Assembly: GCF_001742185.1 (NCBI RefSeq)
Contig: NZ_CP015750.1
Span: forward strand, 1,612,001-1,676,000
DNA length: 64,000 nucleotides
Origin: Pectobacterium wasabiae CFBP 3304
GTDB taxonomy: Bacteria > Pseudomonadota > Gammaproteobacteria > Enterobacterales > Enterobacteriaceae
Direction of reading: 5' to 3'
Under the pieces are notes generated by a model. It worked only from the letters and a program-made list of their open reading frames with translations, was not told the origin of the DNA and did no database searches. Positions within the stretch are counted from its first letter, which is position 1. Every line of letters begins with the position of its first letter. Shown here in pieces: positions 51,626 to 61,248 of this stretch. The translations under genes were made by a program, and so were the position numbers.

Positions 51626-51900
51626 GGCTATTCTTATCGCGACTCCCCACAACACGCCAGAAGGGCGGCTAGTGCGCCTTTTACTCGCCCTCTATAAAGA
51701 GCATCCAAGCATACCCTTGGAGACACGATCGTTACGGTGATATCGATCATGATCTTGCGGAACAGATCGTTGGACGATCCTTGCACTTTACAATAGAGTC
51801 CGTATAATTCCCTGCCCGCGCGTCTACGCCGTTTCTGTGCTCTGGCAGACAGAAATTCCAAAAATACTGGGAATGGCTGGCGTGTTAAGTGTGATGTTAA

Positions 51901-51929
51901 TTGACTCAGGACTGTACAATTATTACAAT
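51901..51929 (+). promoter_or_regulatory. rpmH-rnpA promoter
   Basis: -35 TTGACT (51901-51906), 17-bp spacer, -10 TACAAT (51924-51929). A near-consensus sigma-70 promoter directed to rpmH. Confidence 0.8.
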
Positions 51930-52036
51930 CCTGCCTCTTTCCGTTATATAGCTGTGATATGCGATTGAGGCGTCGGTCATTTTCACGCCGAACAGCCAAA
52001 CGCGTTTACTGTGAAGTTATAATTTTCCAAGTTTAG

Positions 52037-52189
<153 letters not shown>

Positions 52190-52207
52190 TAAAAGCTAAC
52201 CCACCGA

Positions 52208-52567
52208 GTGGTTAAGCTAGCATTTCCCAGGGAGTTACGTTTGTTAACTCCCAGTCATTTCACTTTCGTCTTCCAGCAGCCGCAACGGGCTGGCACGCCG
52301 CAAATTACCATCCTCGGCCGCCTGAACTCGCTGGGGCATCCCCGCATCGGTCTTACCGTCGCCAAAAAGCATGTAAAACGTGCTCATGAACGCAATCGGA
52401 TTAAACGCCTGACGCGCGAAAGCTTTCGCCTGCATCAACATTCATTGCCTTCAATGGATTTTGTGGTGCTCGTGAAAAAGGGGGTGTCTGAACTGGATAA
52501 CCGCACTCTGACGGAAGCATTGGAAAAACTATGGCGTCGACACTGTCGTTTGGCTCCCGACTGCTGA
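52208..52567 (+). CDS. rnpA: Ribonuclease P protein component
   Basis: 119-aa basic protein subunit of RNase P, which helps the RNA subunit trim tRNA 5' ends. It starts at GTG ([24 protein letters not shown]) as in E. coli. The RNR motif that contacts the RNA is in [18 protein letters not shown]. Overlaps yidD by 37 nt. Confidence 0.99.
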   Translation: MVKLAFPRELRLLTPSHFTFVFQQPQRAGTPQITILGRLNSLGHPRIGLTVAKKHVKRAHERNRIKRLTRESFRLHQHSLPSMDFVVLVKKGVSELDNRTLTEALEKLWRRHCRLAPDC

Positions 52568-52788
52568 TCGGGTTGATACGCGGTTATCAACTCGTTATCA
52601 GCCCGTTACTCGGACCACATTGCCGGTTCCGGCCAACGTGTTCGCAATACGGTATTGAAGCAATACGCAGGTTCGGCATGATAAAAGGCTGTTGGTTGAC
52701 GCTTAAACGCGTATTAAAATGCCATCCTTTGAACCCTGGTGGTGATGATCCCGTACCGCCAAAAACCGACAATAACAGAGAACATTAA
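52531..52788 (+). CDS. yidD: Membrane protein insertion efficiency factor YidD
   Basis: 85-aa YidD family protein that lies at the membrane through an amphipathic N-terminal helix and aids insertion by YidC. Conserved: [27 protein letters not shown] and [21 protein letters not shown] with its three Cys. Overlaps the end of rnpA and ends 2 nt before yidC. Confidence 0.97.
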   Translation: MASTLSFGSRLLIGLIRGYQLVISPLLGPHCRFRPTCSQYGIEAIRRFGMIKGCWLTLKRVLKCHPLNPGGDDPVPPKTDNNREH

Positions 52789-52790
52789 CG

Positions 52791-54422
52791 ATGGATTCGC
52801 AACGCAATCTTCTTCTCATCGCTCTGCTATTCGTAACCTTTATGCTTTGGCAGGCTTGGGAAACGGATAAAAATCCGCCAGCAACCACGCAGGCCATACA
52901 GCAGGCGACGAACGCAGTGACCGGTGATGCTACCAACCAGGGCGTACCCGCTAGCGGTCAAGGCAAACTGATCACGGTGAAAACCGATGTGCTGTCGCTG
53001 ACCATCAACACGCGTGGCGGCGATGTCGAACAAGCGCATCTGCTGGCTTACCCGGACACATTGGGTTCAGATAAAGCTTTCCATCTGCTGGAAACCACAC
53101 CAGCGTTTGTTTATCAGGCTCAGAGCGGTTTGACCGGCAAAAACGGCCCAGATAACCCGGCTAACGGCCCACGTCCGCTGTTTACTGCCACACAAGATAG
53201 CTTCGAGCTGGCAGATGGCCAGAGCGAACTGCGCATTCCGATGACGTACACCGCAGCGGACGGCGTAATCTACACCAAAACGTTTGTTCTGAAACGTGGC
53301 GACTATGCACTGAACGTTGACTATAGCGTCAACAACACCAGCGCTCAGCCTCTGGAAATCACGCTGTACGGTCAGTTAAAACAGTCCATCGACTTGCCTA
53401 AGCACCGCGACACCGGCAGCAGCAACTTTGCTCTGCACACCTACCGTGGCGCGGCGTTCTCTTCCAGTGAAGACAAGTACAAAAAGTACAGCTTCAGCGA
53501 TATGGACGAAGGCCTGAACATCACCACGAACAGTGGCTGGGTGGCGATGCTGCAACAGTACTTCGCAACCGCATGGATCCCGACGACGGCAGGCGCGAAT
53601 ACGTTCTTTACCAGTAAGGACAACGGTCAGGCCGCGATTGGCTTCAAGGCTACCCCGGTTGTGGTTGCTGCTGGCAGTCAGCAAAATCTGAACGCTACCC
53701 TGTGGGTCGGTCCGGAAATTCAGGACAAGATGGCGGCTGTCGCACCGCATCTGGATCTGACGGTGGATTACGGCTGGCTGTGGTTTATTTCTCAGCCGCT
53801 GTTTAAACTGCTGAAATTCCTGCACGGTTTTATCGGTAACTGGGGCTTCTCCATCATTGCCATTACCTTTATCGTGCGCGGTGTGATGTATCCGCTGACG
53901 AAAGCGCAATACACTTCTATGGCGAAAATGCGCTTACTGCAACCTAAATTGCAGGCGATGCGTGAGCGTATTGGTGATGACAAACAGCGCATGAGTCAGG
54001 AAATGATGGCGCTGTACAAGTCAGAGAAAGTGAACCCGCTGGGCGGCTGCTTGCCGCTGGTGATTCAGATGCCAATCTTCCTGGCGCTGTATTACATGCT
54101 GATGGGTTCCGTAGAGCTGCGCCATGCGCCGTTCGCGCTGTGGATTCATGACCTGTCTGCACAAGACCCGTACTACATTCTGCCGATCCTGATGGGCGTG
54201 ACGATGTTCTTCATCCAGAAGATGTCACCAACCACCGTGACCGACCCAATGCAGCAGAAGATCATGACTTACATGCCGGTCATCTTTACCGTCTTCTTCC
54301 TGTGGTTCCCGTCAGGTCTGGTTATGTACTACATCGTCAGCAACATGGTTACCATTCTCCAGCAGCAGTTGATCTACCGCGGTCTGGAAAAACGTGGCCT
54401 GCATAGCCGCGAGAAAAAATAA
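52791..54422 (+). CDS. yidC: Membrane protein insertase YidC
   Basis: 543-aa inner-membrane insertase (E. coli 548). TM1 at 5-24 ([19 protein letters not shown]), large periplasmic beta-supersandwich domain (about 55-340), then the conserved five-helix core with the hydrophilic-groove Arg in [43 protein letters not shown] and the basic C-terminus [13 protein letters not shown] are typical. Works with SecYEG or alone. Confidence 0.99.
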   Translation: MDSQRNLLLIALLFVTFMLWQAWETDKNPPATTQAIQQATNAVTGDATNQGVPASGQGKLITVKTDVLSLTINTRGGDVEQAHLLAYPDTLGSDKAFHLLETTPAFVYQAQSGLTGKNGPDNPANGPRPLFTATQDSFELADGQSELRIPMTYTAADGVIYTKTFVLKRGDYALNVDYSVNNTSAQPLEITLYGQLKQSIDLPKHRDTGSSNFALHTYRGAAFSSSEDKYKKYSFSDMDEGLNITTNSGWVAMLQQYFATAWIPTTAGANTFFTSKDNGQAAIGFKATPVVVAAGSQQNLNATLWVGPEIQDKMAAVAPHLDLTVDYGWLWFISQPLFKLLKFLHGFIGNWGFSIIAITFIVRGVMYPLTKAQYTSMAKMRLLQPKLQAMRERIGDDKQRMSQEMMALYKSEKVNPLGGCLPLVIQMPIFLALYYMLMGSVELRHAPFALWIHDLSAQDPYYILPILMGVTMFFIQKMSPTTVTDPMQQKIMTYMPVIFTVFFLWFPSGLVMYYIVSNMVTILQQQLIYRGLEKRGLHSREKK

Positions 54423-54451
54423 TCCGGTTGATAGCTAGCCGATAGAAAGAG

Positions 54452-54481
54452 TAAGGCGGTCATTGACCGCCTTATTTTTTT
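54452..54481 (+). terminator. Terminator after yidC
   Basis: TAAGGCGGTC (54452-54461) / GACCGCCTTA (54465-54474) with a 3-nt loop, followed by TTTTTTT. Ends the rpmH-yidC unit. Confidence 0.92.
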
Positions 54482-54551
54482 ATAAGCTGTTTTATCCCCT
54501 AACGATACGTAAAATAGCCTGACAGACAGGCATCAACGCAGAGAGAACATC

Positions 54552-55916
54552 ATGAGTAATATCGATACCATCGTCGCCCAAGCCACGCCACCGGGACGCG
54601 GAGGTGTGGGTATTTTACGTGTTTCAGGGCAGGCAGCCGCAGAAGTAGCACATGCCGTTCTGGGTAAGCTTCCCAAGCCTCGTCACGCCGACTATTTGCC
54701 GTTCCGTGATAGCAACGGCACCACGCTCGATCAGGGCATCGCCCTCTGGTTCCCTGGCCCGAATTCCTTTACCGGTGAAGATGTGCTGGAACTTCAGGGT
54801 CACGGCGGCCCGGTTATTCTTGATTTGCTCCTGCAACGCATTCTGACCCTGCCCAACGTGCGCATTGCGCGTCCCGGCGAATTCTCTGAACGTGCCTTCC
54901 TGAACGACAAGCTCGATCTCGCGCAGGCAGAAGCCATCGCAGACCTGATTGACGCCAGCTCGGAACAGGCCGCTCGCTCAGCGCTGAACTCCCTACAAGG
55001 CGTATTTTCTACCCGTATAAATCAGTTGGTGGAAGCACTTACTCACCTGCGAATCTACGTCGAGGCTGCCATCGACTTCCCAGACGAAGAGATCGACTTT
55101 CTCTCCGATGGCAAAATTGAAGTGCAGCTAAATGGTGTGATGGCCGATTTGGGTGCCGTCCGAGCCGAAGCGCATCAGGGTAGCCTGCTGCGTGAAGGGA
55201 TGAAGGTGGTGATTGCGGGTCGCCCTAATGCGGGTAAATCCAGCTTACTCAATGCGTTAGCCGGTCGTGAAGCGGCGATTGTGACGGATATCGCAGGAAC
55301 CACGCGTGACGTATTGCGTGAACACATCCATATCGATGGTATGCCGCTGCATATCATCGACACTGCCGGACTACGTGATGCCAGCGACGAGGTCGAACGC
55401 ATTGGTATTGAGCGAGCCTGGCAGGAAATTGAACAGGCCGATCGTGTGCTGTTCATGGTAGACGGCACCACCACGCAGGCGACCGAGCCTGAGCAAATTT
55501 GGCCCGAATTTATGGCACGCCTGCCAAAAACGCTGCCGATTACCGTGGTGCGCAACAAAGCAGACGTGACGGGTGAAACGCTTGGCATCAAAGATGTGAA
55601 CACTCACTCACTTATCCGTCTTTCCGCCCGCACGGGTGAAGGTGTGGACACACTGCGCGACCATCTCAAGCAAAGCATGGGGTTCACCAGCAGCACAGAA
55701 GGCGGTTTCCTAGCACGCCGCCGTCATCTGCAAGCATTGGAACTCGCAGCACAGCATCTGATCCAGGGCAAAGAGCAGTTGGTGAGCGCCTACGCTGGCG
55801 AACTACTGGCAGAAGAACTGCGGCTGGCACAGCAGGCACTGAGTGAAATCACCGGTGAATTCACCTCTGACGACCTATTAGGCCGCATTTTTTCGAGTTT
55901 TTGTATTGGCAAGTAG
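54552..55916 (+). CDS. mnmE: tRNA uridine-5-carboxymethylaminomethyl modification GTPase MnmE
   Basis: 454-aa GTPase that, with MnmG, modifies the wobble uridine of several tRNAs. N-terminal tetrahydrofolate-binding domain (about 1-118), helical domain, and an inserted G domain (about 216-378) with [20 protein letters not shown] (switch I), DTAGLRD and NKAD. The C-terminal CIGK carries the catalytic Cys. AGAGAACATC precedes the ATG. Next after yidC as in E. coli; no tna genes follow. Confidence 0.98.
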   Translation: MSNIDTIVAQATPPGRGGVGILRVSGQAAAEVAHAVLGKLPKPRHADYLPFRDSNGTTLDQGIALWFPGPNSFTGEDVLELQGHGGPVILDLLLQRILTLPNVRIARPGEFSERAFLNDKLDLAQAEAIADLIDASSEQAARSALNSLQGVFSTRINQLVEALTHLRIYVEAAIDFPDEEIDFLSDGKIEVQLNGVMADLGAVRAEAHQGSLLREGMKVVIAGRPNAGKSSLLNALAGREAAIVTDIAGTTRDVLREHIHIDGMPLHIIDTAGLRDASDEVERIGIERAWQEIEQADRVLFMVDGTTTQATEPEQIWPEFMARLPKTLPITVVRNKADVTGETLGIKDVNTHSLIRLSARTGEGVDTLRDHLKQSMGFTSSTEGGFLARRRHLQALELAAQHLIQGKEQLVSAYAGELLAEELRLAQQALSEITGEFTSDDLLGRIFSSFCIGK

Positions 55917-56683
55917 CGATCCCAACACACCGTTGTTGCTCGGATAAGGTTCTGTATTCGATCTGTTTTATACCGTGAACGGGTGTGCCCTGCGGTATCC
56001 GTTGCAATGCCCCGACACTGTCCTATCCCACCTTAGCTAGCAGATCAAACGGCTGGGTGGAATCCCCTCCCGATAGCCGTTCATGTAAACATCGAGCGCA
56101 GTCATTACCATTCTTCCTTCCAGGATGATGCAGTAGAAGGCGTCGTTATCAGTTACCTTTGCATTTCTGGGAGAAACCGAAGTTCCAAATTCAATGCCGA
56201 CAGGATTTTAAAGAAGGTTTCCAGCTTAGTGGAATCAAGACCGTAGGATAAACATGACACGCTATAGACATTAGATTTATCTGCTATAGCGCGTAAAAAC
56301 CACGCGGCAATATTTTCGCCCGTTACACGTCGATATCCAGTGTAGTCATTCTGTGCAGGGTACATTGAACCAGATAAAGGGAGATGTTGAAAACATAGAA
56401 GAAAATCATAGATAAGCGATGGTTAAATAAAAATATGTAAAACGTCATCTGAAAAACCATTTTGTAAAAAAAAAGTTATTGTGTTATTACTAAATCAAGA
56501 ATTAATTTTTCTTTCCAATAAAATAATTCACAACAATAAGATAGAGATGGGAAAATTAGCCCTCTCACTATTACATTTGTCATTTTAAAGAATCATTTTA
56601 ACATATAGATAGCTTCCTATTTATATATTTATGATAGATGTCTTTCCTCATTTTTCGCATCGCGTTTAAATAGGAGACAATAA
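55917..56683. other. Gene-poor stretch between mnmE and the acyltransferase
   Basis: 767 bp. 55917-56150 has no recognised feature except a possible AACGGCT/AGCCGTT hairpin near 56048-56085. 56153-56365 holds a decayed antitoxin-like frame. 56366-56683 is very A+T rich and should contain the promoter of the acyltransferase gene. Confidence 0.5.
56153..56365 (-). pseudogene. Relic of a HipB-like XRE antitoxin
   Basis: 70-codon frame whose last 25 residues (STKLETFFKILSALNLELRF) match the end of the helix-turn-helix of HipB-type antitoxins. The part that should form the recognition helices (AIADKSNVYSVSCLSYGLD) is degenerate but still alignable. The N-terminal third of a normal HTH is missing and no HipA-like partner is present. 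Most likely a decayed remnant of a toxin-antitoxin or prophage-borne module. A short functional protein is not excluded. Confidence 0.5.
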
Positions 56684-57895
56684 ATGGATAGTAACCTCAT
56701 CGTAAAAAAGGATAATTCACACCATTACCAGAATAATATTATTATAAAGAGAACACCCAAAGGGTATCTACCTAATTTACCCTCTCTAAACGGCACTCGA
56801 ATTATTGCTGCCCTTCTTGTGTATCTCTTTCACACATCGAGCGGGAATATGTTAAACCTGTTCTCAGATGACGCTATCGGTGCAGCCTACATTTTTATCC
56901 TCAGTAAGGCTGGGTGGGTAAGTGTATCGTTCTTTTTTATCCTGAGCGGTTTTGTCATGAACTGGTCAACGCCATCAGTTAGCAGCCCGCTTCAATTCTA
57001 TAGGAAACGATTCGCGAAGGTATACCCTGTAAATATATTTATTATTATACTACTTATTTTTACTGGAATAATAAGTGTTGGGCGTGTTGATGTCTGGTTA
57101 CCCAATTTATTATTGATACAGACATGGATACCGCAAGGTGATATTTATATTGGCGGAAATGTCCCTAGTTGGTTCCTATCTGTTATTGTTTTTCTTTATA
57201 TTATTTATCCATTCTTACTCAAGATCGTCAAAAAAATACCGACTGAATCTTTATGGACGTCCGTAATATTATGCTATATCGCCTTAATCGCGGTTAATGG
57301 TGCAATCTATACGTTATTACCCACCGTTCCGGTGATTGAAGGTTGGCCTCACGTCGTTGGTGAAATCCAATGGTGGCTTTCCTATACCTTCCCGCCAACA
57401 CGTATTTTTGAATTCACTATTGGTATGTTACTGTCACGTATTATCCAGGAAGGGAAGTGGATACCCGTTTCAGTTACCACCAGCATAATACTGACCGCAT
57501 TGACATATTGTATTGATCTTTTTATGCCATTCCTGCTTAGCTTTAATTTGATTACGCTTATTCCGCTGACATTCTTGATAGGCTCACTTGCGGTGAATGA
57601 CCTACAGGAGAAGCGCTCATTTTTACATGCGAAATCAATGCAATGGTTAGGAAGCATTTCTTTCTGCTTTTACCTGATTCATTTCTTGGTACTGCGCTTG
57701 CTAAATGAATGGACTGATGGCAATCAATACAATGTGATAGACGCAGGGCTGCTGATCATCGCCGCTGGAGCGGTTAGCCTTATCGCTGGCTGGTTGCTTT
57801 ATCAATTCATTGAACAGCCTGTAGGCAATTTACTGACGGCCAAAAAGAAACAAAGCGTGAGCAATCAAGTGCAAGAAAGCACCCCAACATCTTGA
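56684..57895 (+). CDS. Acyltransferase-3 family membrane protein
   Basis: 403-aa integral membrane acyltransferase (PF01757, OafA/NodX-like) with about ten helices. The family's catalytic His is in LLVYLFHTSSG (about residue 46), and the second signature FFFILSGFVMNW and PSWFLSVIVFLYIIYPF are present. It has an unusually long hydrophilic N-terminus of about 28 residues and no SGNH domain. Members O-acetylate or succinylate surface polysaccharides, glycans or antibiotics. No polysaccharide genes are adjacent apart from pga 2 kb away. Low G+C suggests transfer. AGGAG lies nine nt before the ATG. Confidence 0.88.
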   Translation: MDSNLIVKKDNSHHYQNNIIIKRTPKGYLPNLPSLNGTRIIAALLVYLFHTSSGNMLNLFSDDAIGAAYIFILSKAGWVSVSFFFILSGFVMNWSTPSVSSPLQFYRKRFAKVYPVNIFIIILLIFTGIISVGRVDVWLPNLLLIQTWIPQGDIYIGGNVPSWFLSVIVFLYIIYPFLLKIVKKIPTESLWTSVILCYIALIAVNGAIYTLLPTVPVIEGWPHVVGEIQWWLSYTFPPTRIFEFTIGMLLSRIIQEGKWIPVSVTTSIILTALTYCIDLFMPFLLSFNLITLIPLTFLIGSLAVNDLQEKRSFLHAKSMQWLGSISFCFYLIHFLVLRLLNEWTDGNQYNVIDAGLLIIAAGAVSLIAGWLLYQFIEQPVGNLLTAKKKQSVSNQVQESTPTS

Positions 57896-57942
57896 TAAGC
57901 AAAAGGTGCGACTAAGGATGGGCATATTCTGACAGGGAAATG

Positions 57943-57974
57943 CGCTAGGCTCAGCATTGATGCTGAGCCTAGCG
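57943..57974. terminator. Bidirectional terminator hairpin
   Basis: Perfect 15-bp stem CGCTAGGCTCAGCAT (57943-57957) / ATGCTGAGCCTAGCG (57960-57974) between the convergent acyltransferase and qorB genes. T-runs are weak on both sides, but position and strength favour a shared terminator. Confidence 0.75.
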
Positions 57975-57980
57975 TGATAC

Positions 57981-58832
57981 TTATTTCAACGTCGCTTTCA
58001 CTACCGCTGACAGCGGCGTCGTTGGGCGACCAATCAGACGGCTTAGTTGTTTACCATCATCAAACAGACCGCCTTTGGATGCACCGACGTCTGAATCCGC
58101 AATAATCTGCGCGAAAACATCAGGTAGCCCAGCGGAAACCAGCGCAGCAGTGAACTCCGCTTCAGACAGGTTTTGATAACCGATAGATTTACCAGACTGT
58201 TTGCTAATCTCCGCAGCCAATTCCGCCAACGTGTAAGGCTCATCACCGGCCAGTTCGTAAACTTTGCCGGCTTGCCCTTCCTGCGTCAGTACCGCAACGG
58301 CGGCGGCAGCGAAATCTTCACGGGTTGCAGACGTAATTTTTCCTTCGCCCGCACTGCCGATAAATACGCCATGCTCCAACGCCGCAGGGATGCTGGCCGC
58401 ATAGTTCTCGGTATACCAGCCGTTACGCAGCAGGACATGCGGTAAACCAGAATTTTTCAGCAACGCTTCGGTTTGGCGGTGTTCTTCCGCCAGCGCTAAC
58501 GGCGATTTATCCGCGTGCAATAAGCTGGTGTAGGCCAGTAATTTTACCCCAGCTTTCGCGGCGGCTTCGATCACATTGCGATGTTGCTCCGCACGTTGCC
58601 CCACTTCACTGGAGGAGATCAACAGCACGTTATCCACACCTTGCAGCGCAGAAGCCAGTGCCTCTGGCTGGTTGTAATCTGCCGCTTTCACCTGCACACC
58701 TTTTGCAGACAGATCGGCAACTTTATTCACATCACGCACCAGCGCCACAATGTCGCTCGCCGGAACCTTCTCTAACAGTTGTGCAATGACTAAACGGCCC
58801 AGTTGGCCAGATGCACCAGTAATCGCAATCAT
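57981..58832 (-). CDS. qorB: NAD(P)H:quinone oxidoreductase QorB (YtfG)
   Basis: 283-aa NmrA-like short-chain dehydrogenase relative (E. coli QorB 286). Nucleotide-binding ITGASGQLGRLV at the N-terminus, then LLISSSEVGQRAEQHRNVIEAAAKAGV, LRNGWYTENYAASI and EDFAAAAVAVLT, all as in QorB. Reduces quinones with NADPH. It is divergent from the HxlR-family gene ytfH, as in E. coli. Confidence 0.95.
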   Translation of the reverse strand: MIAITGASGQLGRLVIAQLLEKVPASDIVALVRDVNKVADLSAKGVQVKAADYNQPEALASALQGVDNVLLISSSEVGQRAEQHRNVIEAAAKAGVKLLAYTSLLHADKSPLALAEEHRQTEALLKNSGLPHVLLRNGWYTENYAASIPAALEHGVFIGSAGEGKITSATREDFAAAAVAVLTQEGQAGKVYELAGDEPYTLAELAAEISKQSGKSIGYQNLSEAEFTAALVSAGLPDVFAQIIADSDVGASKGGLFDDGKQLSRLIGRPTTPLSAVVKATLK

Positions 58833-58846
58833 CTCAAGCTCCTTTT

Positions 58847-58931
58847 ATTAACTGTCTTTGATTAACCGTCTTTTATTAACAAGAACTGACTGGCATAATA
58901 TCGGCAAAACTAACTTTAAGTAAGTACATAC
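58847..58931. promoter_or_regulatory. qorB/ytfH divergent control region
   Basis: Contains a 14-bp tandem repeat (ATTAACTGTCTTTG 58847-58860, ATTAACCGTCTTTT 58861-58874, then ATTAAC) next to qorB, and a near palindrome GTAAGTACATAC (58920-58931) next to ytfH. The latter is the type of site HxlR-family regulators bind. Both are suited to autoregulation. Confidence 0.55.
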
Positions 58932-58946
58932 ACAAAGGTAAGTATA

Positions 58947-59351
58947 GTGAGTCAACACTCAACGCCGATAGATTTATTGCCCCCACTTCTGCCAACCGGC
59001 AATGTCTTAGCCGAGAAATGCCCGTCTCGCCAGATACTTAACCACGTAACCAGCCGCTGGGGTGTACTGATCCTCATTGCATTACTTGATGATACGCATC
59101 GCTTCAGTCAACTGCGTCGACGAATTGGTGGCGTGAGTGAACGCATGCTGGCACAGACCCTGCAATGGCTGGAAAGTGATGGTTTTGTCCTGCGAACAGC
59201 CTATCCGGTTGTCCCGCCACATGTGGAATACAGCCTGACGCCATTAGGCAAAGAGGTTGGCAAGCGGGTGAAAGAATTGGCGGTGTGGATTGAAGGGAAT
59301 CTGGGTGACATTCTGGCAGCACAACCATTTGTTGAAAAACAGTCAGGTTAA
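58947..59351 (+). CDS. ytfH: HxlR-family regulator YtfH
   Basis: 134-aa winged-helix MarR/HxlR regulator. HxlR domain about 24-115: CPSRQILNHVTSRWGVLILIALLDDTHRFSQLRRRIGGVSERMLAQTLQWLESDGFVLRTAYPVVPPHVEYSLTPLG in pieces. A conserved Cys (CPSRQ) near the N-terminus may sense quinones or electrophiles, as in related regulators; that is an inference. GTG start with AGGTAAG upstream. Likely controls qorB and itself. Confidence 0.92.
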   Translation: MSQHSTPIDLLPPLLPTGNVLAEKCPSRQILNHVTSRWGVLILIALLDDTHRFSQLRRRIGGVSERMLAQTLQWLESDGFVLRTAYPVVPPHVEYSLTPLGKEVGKRVKELAVWIEGNLGDILAAQPFVEKQSG

Positions 59352-59493
59352 CCACTGTCAGCTAAACAGCGCGCTTCCTTAGCCACCATTCTTGCCTAGG
59401 AAGCGCCGAGTTTGAGAAACAGGCGGTGATATCAGAGAGAAGCGCTTTCCCGCTCTCGTCATCAACCGCCATAAAACTAACATGTGTATTCAG

Positions 59494-59916
59494 TCACGAC
59501 GATAAGCTGTCGATACCAATAATTGTTCCATGATCATTATGCCAAACACGCTGGATCTTATTACGATGCAATTCCTGAACGAGTCCATCCGGTAAAGAAA
59601 AACTTCTGGCAACGTGCTTGGTATCAAGTGCATCAGCACGCGTTCTTTGCTCTGTTCTGGAACGATAGCGATATTGTTCCAGTTTTCCCCAAGCAATTAA
59701 GAGCGATGCGTTTACCAGGAATATGCATAAATGTATCGAGATCACCCAACCCTCTGAGGTAAAGAAAGACCCTTCGGGAGCAGCGTTATTCAAGAAAGTG
59801 TCGATAAACACCTCGAAAAACAACCAAATAAAGATCCCCCATCCACATAGCGTCAGAAAAGAATCGATAAAGAGCGGCAACCAACGTCTTTCAGAAATGA
59901 TTAAAGGTGAGTGCAT
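59494..59916 (-). CDS. pgaD: Poly-N-acetylglucosamine synthesis protein PgaD
   Basis: 140-aa inner-membrane accessory subunit (HmsS/PgaD family). Two membrane helices, about 20-40 (FLTLCGWGIFIWLFFEVF) and about 55-77 (WVISIHLCIFLVNASLLIAWG), with a cytosolic C-terminus. It stabilises PgaC and helps c-di-GMP-dependent activation. Last gene of pgaABCD, 3 nt after pgaC. A 9-bp hairpin (59372-59380 with 59399-59407) lies between it and convergent ytfH. Confidence 0.9.
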   Translation of the reverse strand: MHSPLIISERRWLPLFIDSFLTLCGWGIFIWLFFEVFIDTFLNNAAPEGSFFTSEGWVISIHLCIFLVNASLLIAWGKLEQYRYRSRTEQRTRADALDTKHVARSFSLPDGLVQELHRNKIQRVWHNDHGTIIGIDSLSS

Positions 59917-59919
59917 AAT

Positions 59920-61248
59920 TTATCCTCTTTCAATACCACGATCGGGGCTTTCCCAACGCGCGCGTTTTTTACGGGAACGTAGCATGACTTTGGGAAAACT
60001 GACCAGGCTGGTAAGAAGGCTCAACGTCCAATACACCATTGGATACCAGATCACCCAGAACAGATATTTACCAATGTCTTTCTCATAACGTCGTTCGATC
60101 AACATACTGACCGCAAACTGGATTAAACAGACAACCCCGATCATCATGCCGGTAAATGCGGGAGGAAAGAGCGTTTCCACCCGAATGCCATCAGGCAGTT
60201 CTATTAAAAAACCTAATAAATACAATAAGACACTCATGGCATAGGTGAAGGCCCATAATATTGAAATAGAATATTCGAGGAACAACGGCCACATTCGGCG
60301 ATAGCGCCATGACCATAGATGACGGAAGTTTTTTAAAAAGACTTCCGCACCGCCTTGCGCCCAGCGCAGCCGTTGCTTCCATAAGCCAGAGAGCTTTTCT
60401 GGCATCAGAATCCAACACAGCGCTCTTGGCTCAAAAAATATCGTCCAATGGCGCAATTGCAGCTTCCAACTGATATCAATATCTTCCGTGATCATATCGG
60501 TACTCCAGTAGCCAACCTCTGCTAGTGCACTGCGACGAAAAGCAGCGATGACGCCAGAAACCGTGAAAACTTTGCCGTAAACCCGCTGTGTACGTTTGAT
60601 TAAACCAATAATTGAGGAGAATTCGCCAACCTGAATACGGCCAACCAGCGTCGAGCGCGTCCTTATCCTTGGGTTTCCCGTTACTGCACCGACCCGTGGG
60701 TTATTGATTAATGGGTTAACCAAGTAGGCGACAGCATCGGGATCGAGAAGCGCATCGCCATCAACACACACCAGCAGATCGCTCTGGGCCGCTACACACG
60801 CGGTTTGCAGCGCCAACGCTTTGCCCTGATTATGCGCAAGATGAATGACTCGCAGTTTGTCATATTGATCCGCCAACCGATCGAGCACCTCTCCCGTATC
60901 ATCATTAGAGCCGTCATTCACCGCTATCACCTCGATATGGGTATAACGTTGTGCTAATGCCGCTTCAATCGTTTCGCACACGTTAGGCCCCTCGTTATAA
61001 CAGGGGATCAAGATAGAAACTAACGGACGTCCGGCTGGCTCATCGGGTATCACCCCCTCTCCCCAGCGCCAATGGCGTTCATGGTGAAACCAGAAATACA
61101 GCCCACCCGTTATCCATAGCCCAGACATAAACAAAGGCCAGAAAAAGGTAAAGTTTAGAATGACATCCCCCGTAAAAGAGAACATCACACCAAAAGGGAT
61201 ACCGAGCATCAGACATAAGATTAAGAAAGCTAAAATTCGCTCTATCAT
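59920..61248 (-). CDS. pgaC: Poly-beta-1,6-N-acetylglucosamine synthase PgaC
   Basis: 442-aa processive GT2 glycosyltransferase that polymerises UDP-GlcNAc into PNAG. Membrane helices near 5-50 and at the C-terminus flank the catalytic domain (about 75-300): [37 protein letters not shown] (DxD), [11 protein letters not shown] and the QxxRW motif in [13 protein letters not shown] at 61248 overlaps the pgaB stop by 4 nt. Confidence 0.96.
   Translation of the reverse strand: MIERILAFLILCLMLGIPFGVMFSFTGDVILNFTFFWPLFMSGLWITGGLYFWFHHERHWRWGEGVIPDEPAGRPLVSILIPCYNEGPNVCETIEAALAQRYTHIEVIAVNDGSNDDTGEVLDRLADQYDKLRVIHLAHNQGKALALQTACVAAQSDLLVCVDGDALLDPDAVAYLVNPLINNPRVGAVTGNPRIRTRSTLVGRIQVGEFSSIIGLIKRTQRVYGKVFTVSGVIAAFRRSALAEVGYWSTDMITEDIDISWKLQLRHWTIFFEPRALCWILMPEKLSGLWKQRLRWAQGGAEVFLKNFRHLWSWRYRRMWPLFLEYSISILWAFTYAMSVLLYLLGFLIELPDGIRVETLFPPAFTGMMIGVVCLIQFAVSMLIERRYEKDIGKYLFWVIWYPMVYWTLSLLTSLVSFPKVMLRSRKKRARWESPDRGIERG

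Noticed and set aside
51432..51999. Two frames in the dnaA-rpmH gap (51432-51740 plus, 51634-51999 minus)
   Set aside because: They overlap the GATC-rich control region and the rpmH promoter, lack ribosome sites and have no recognisable family.
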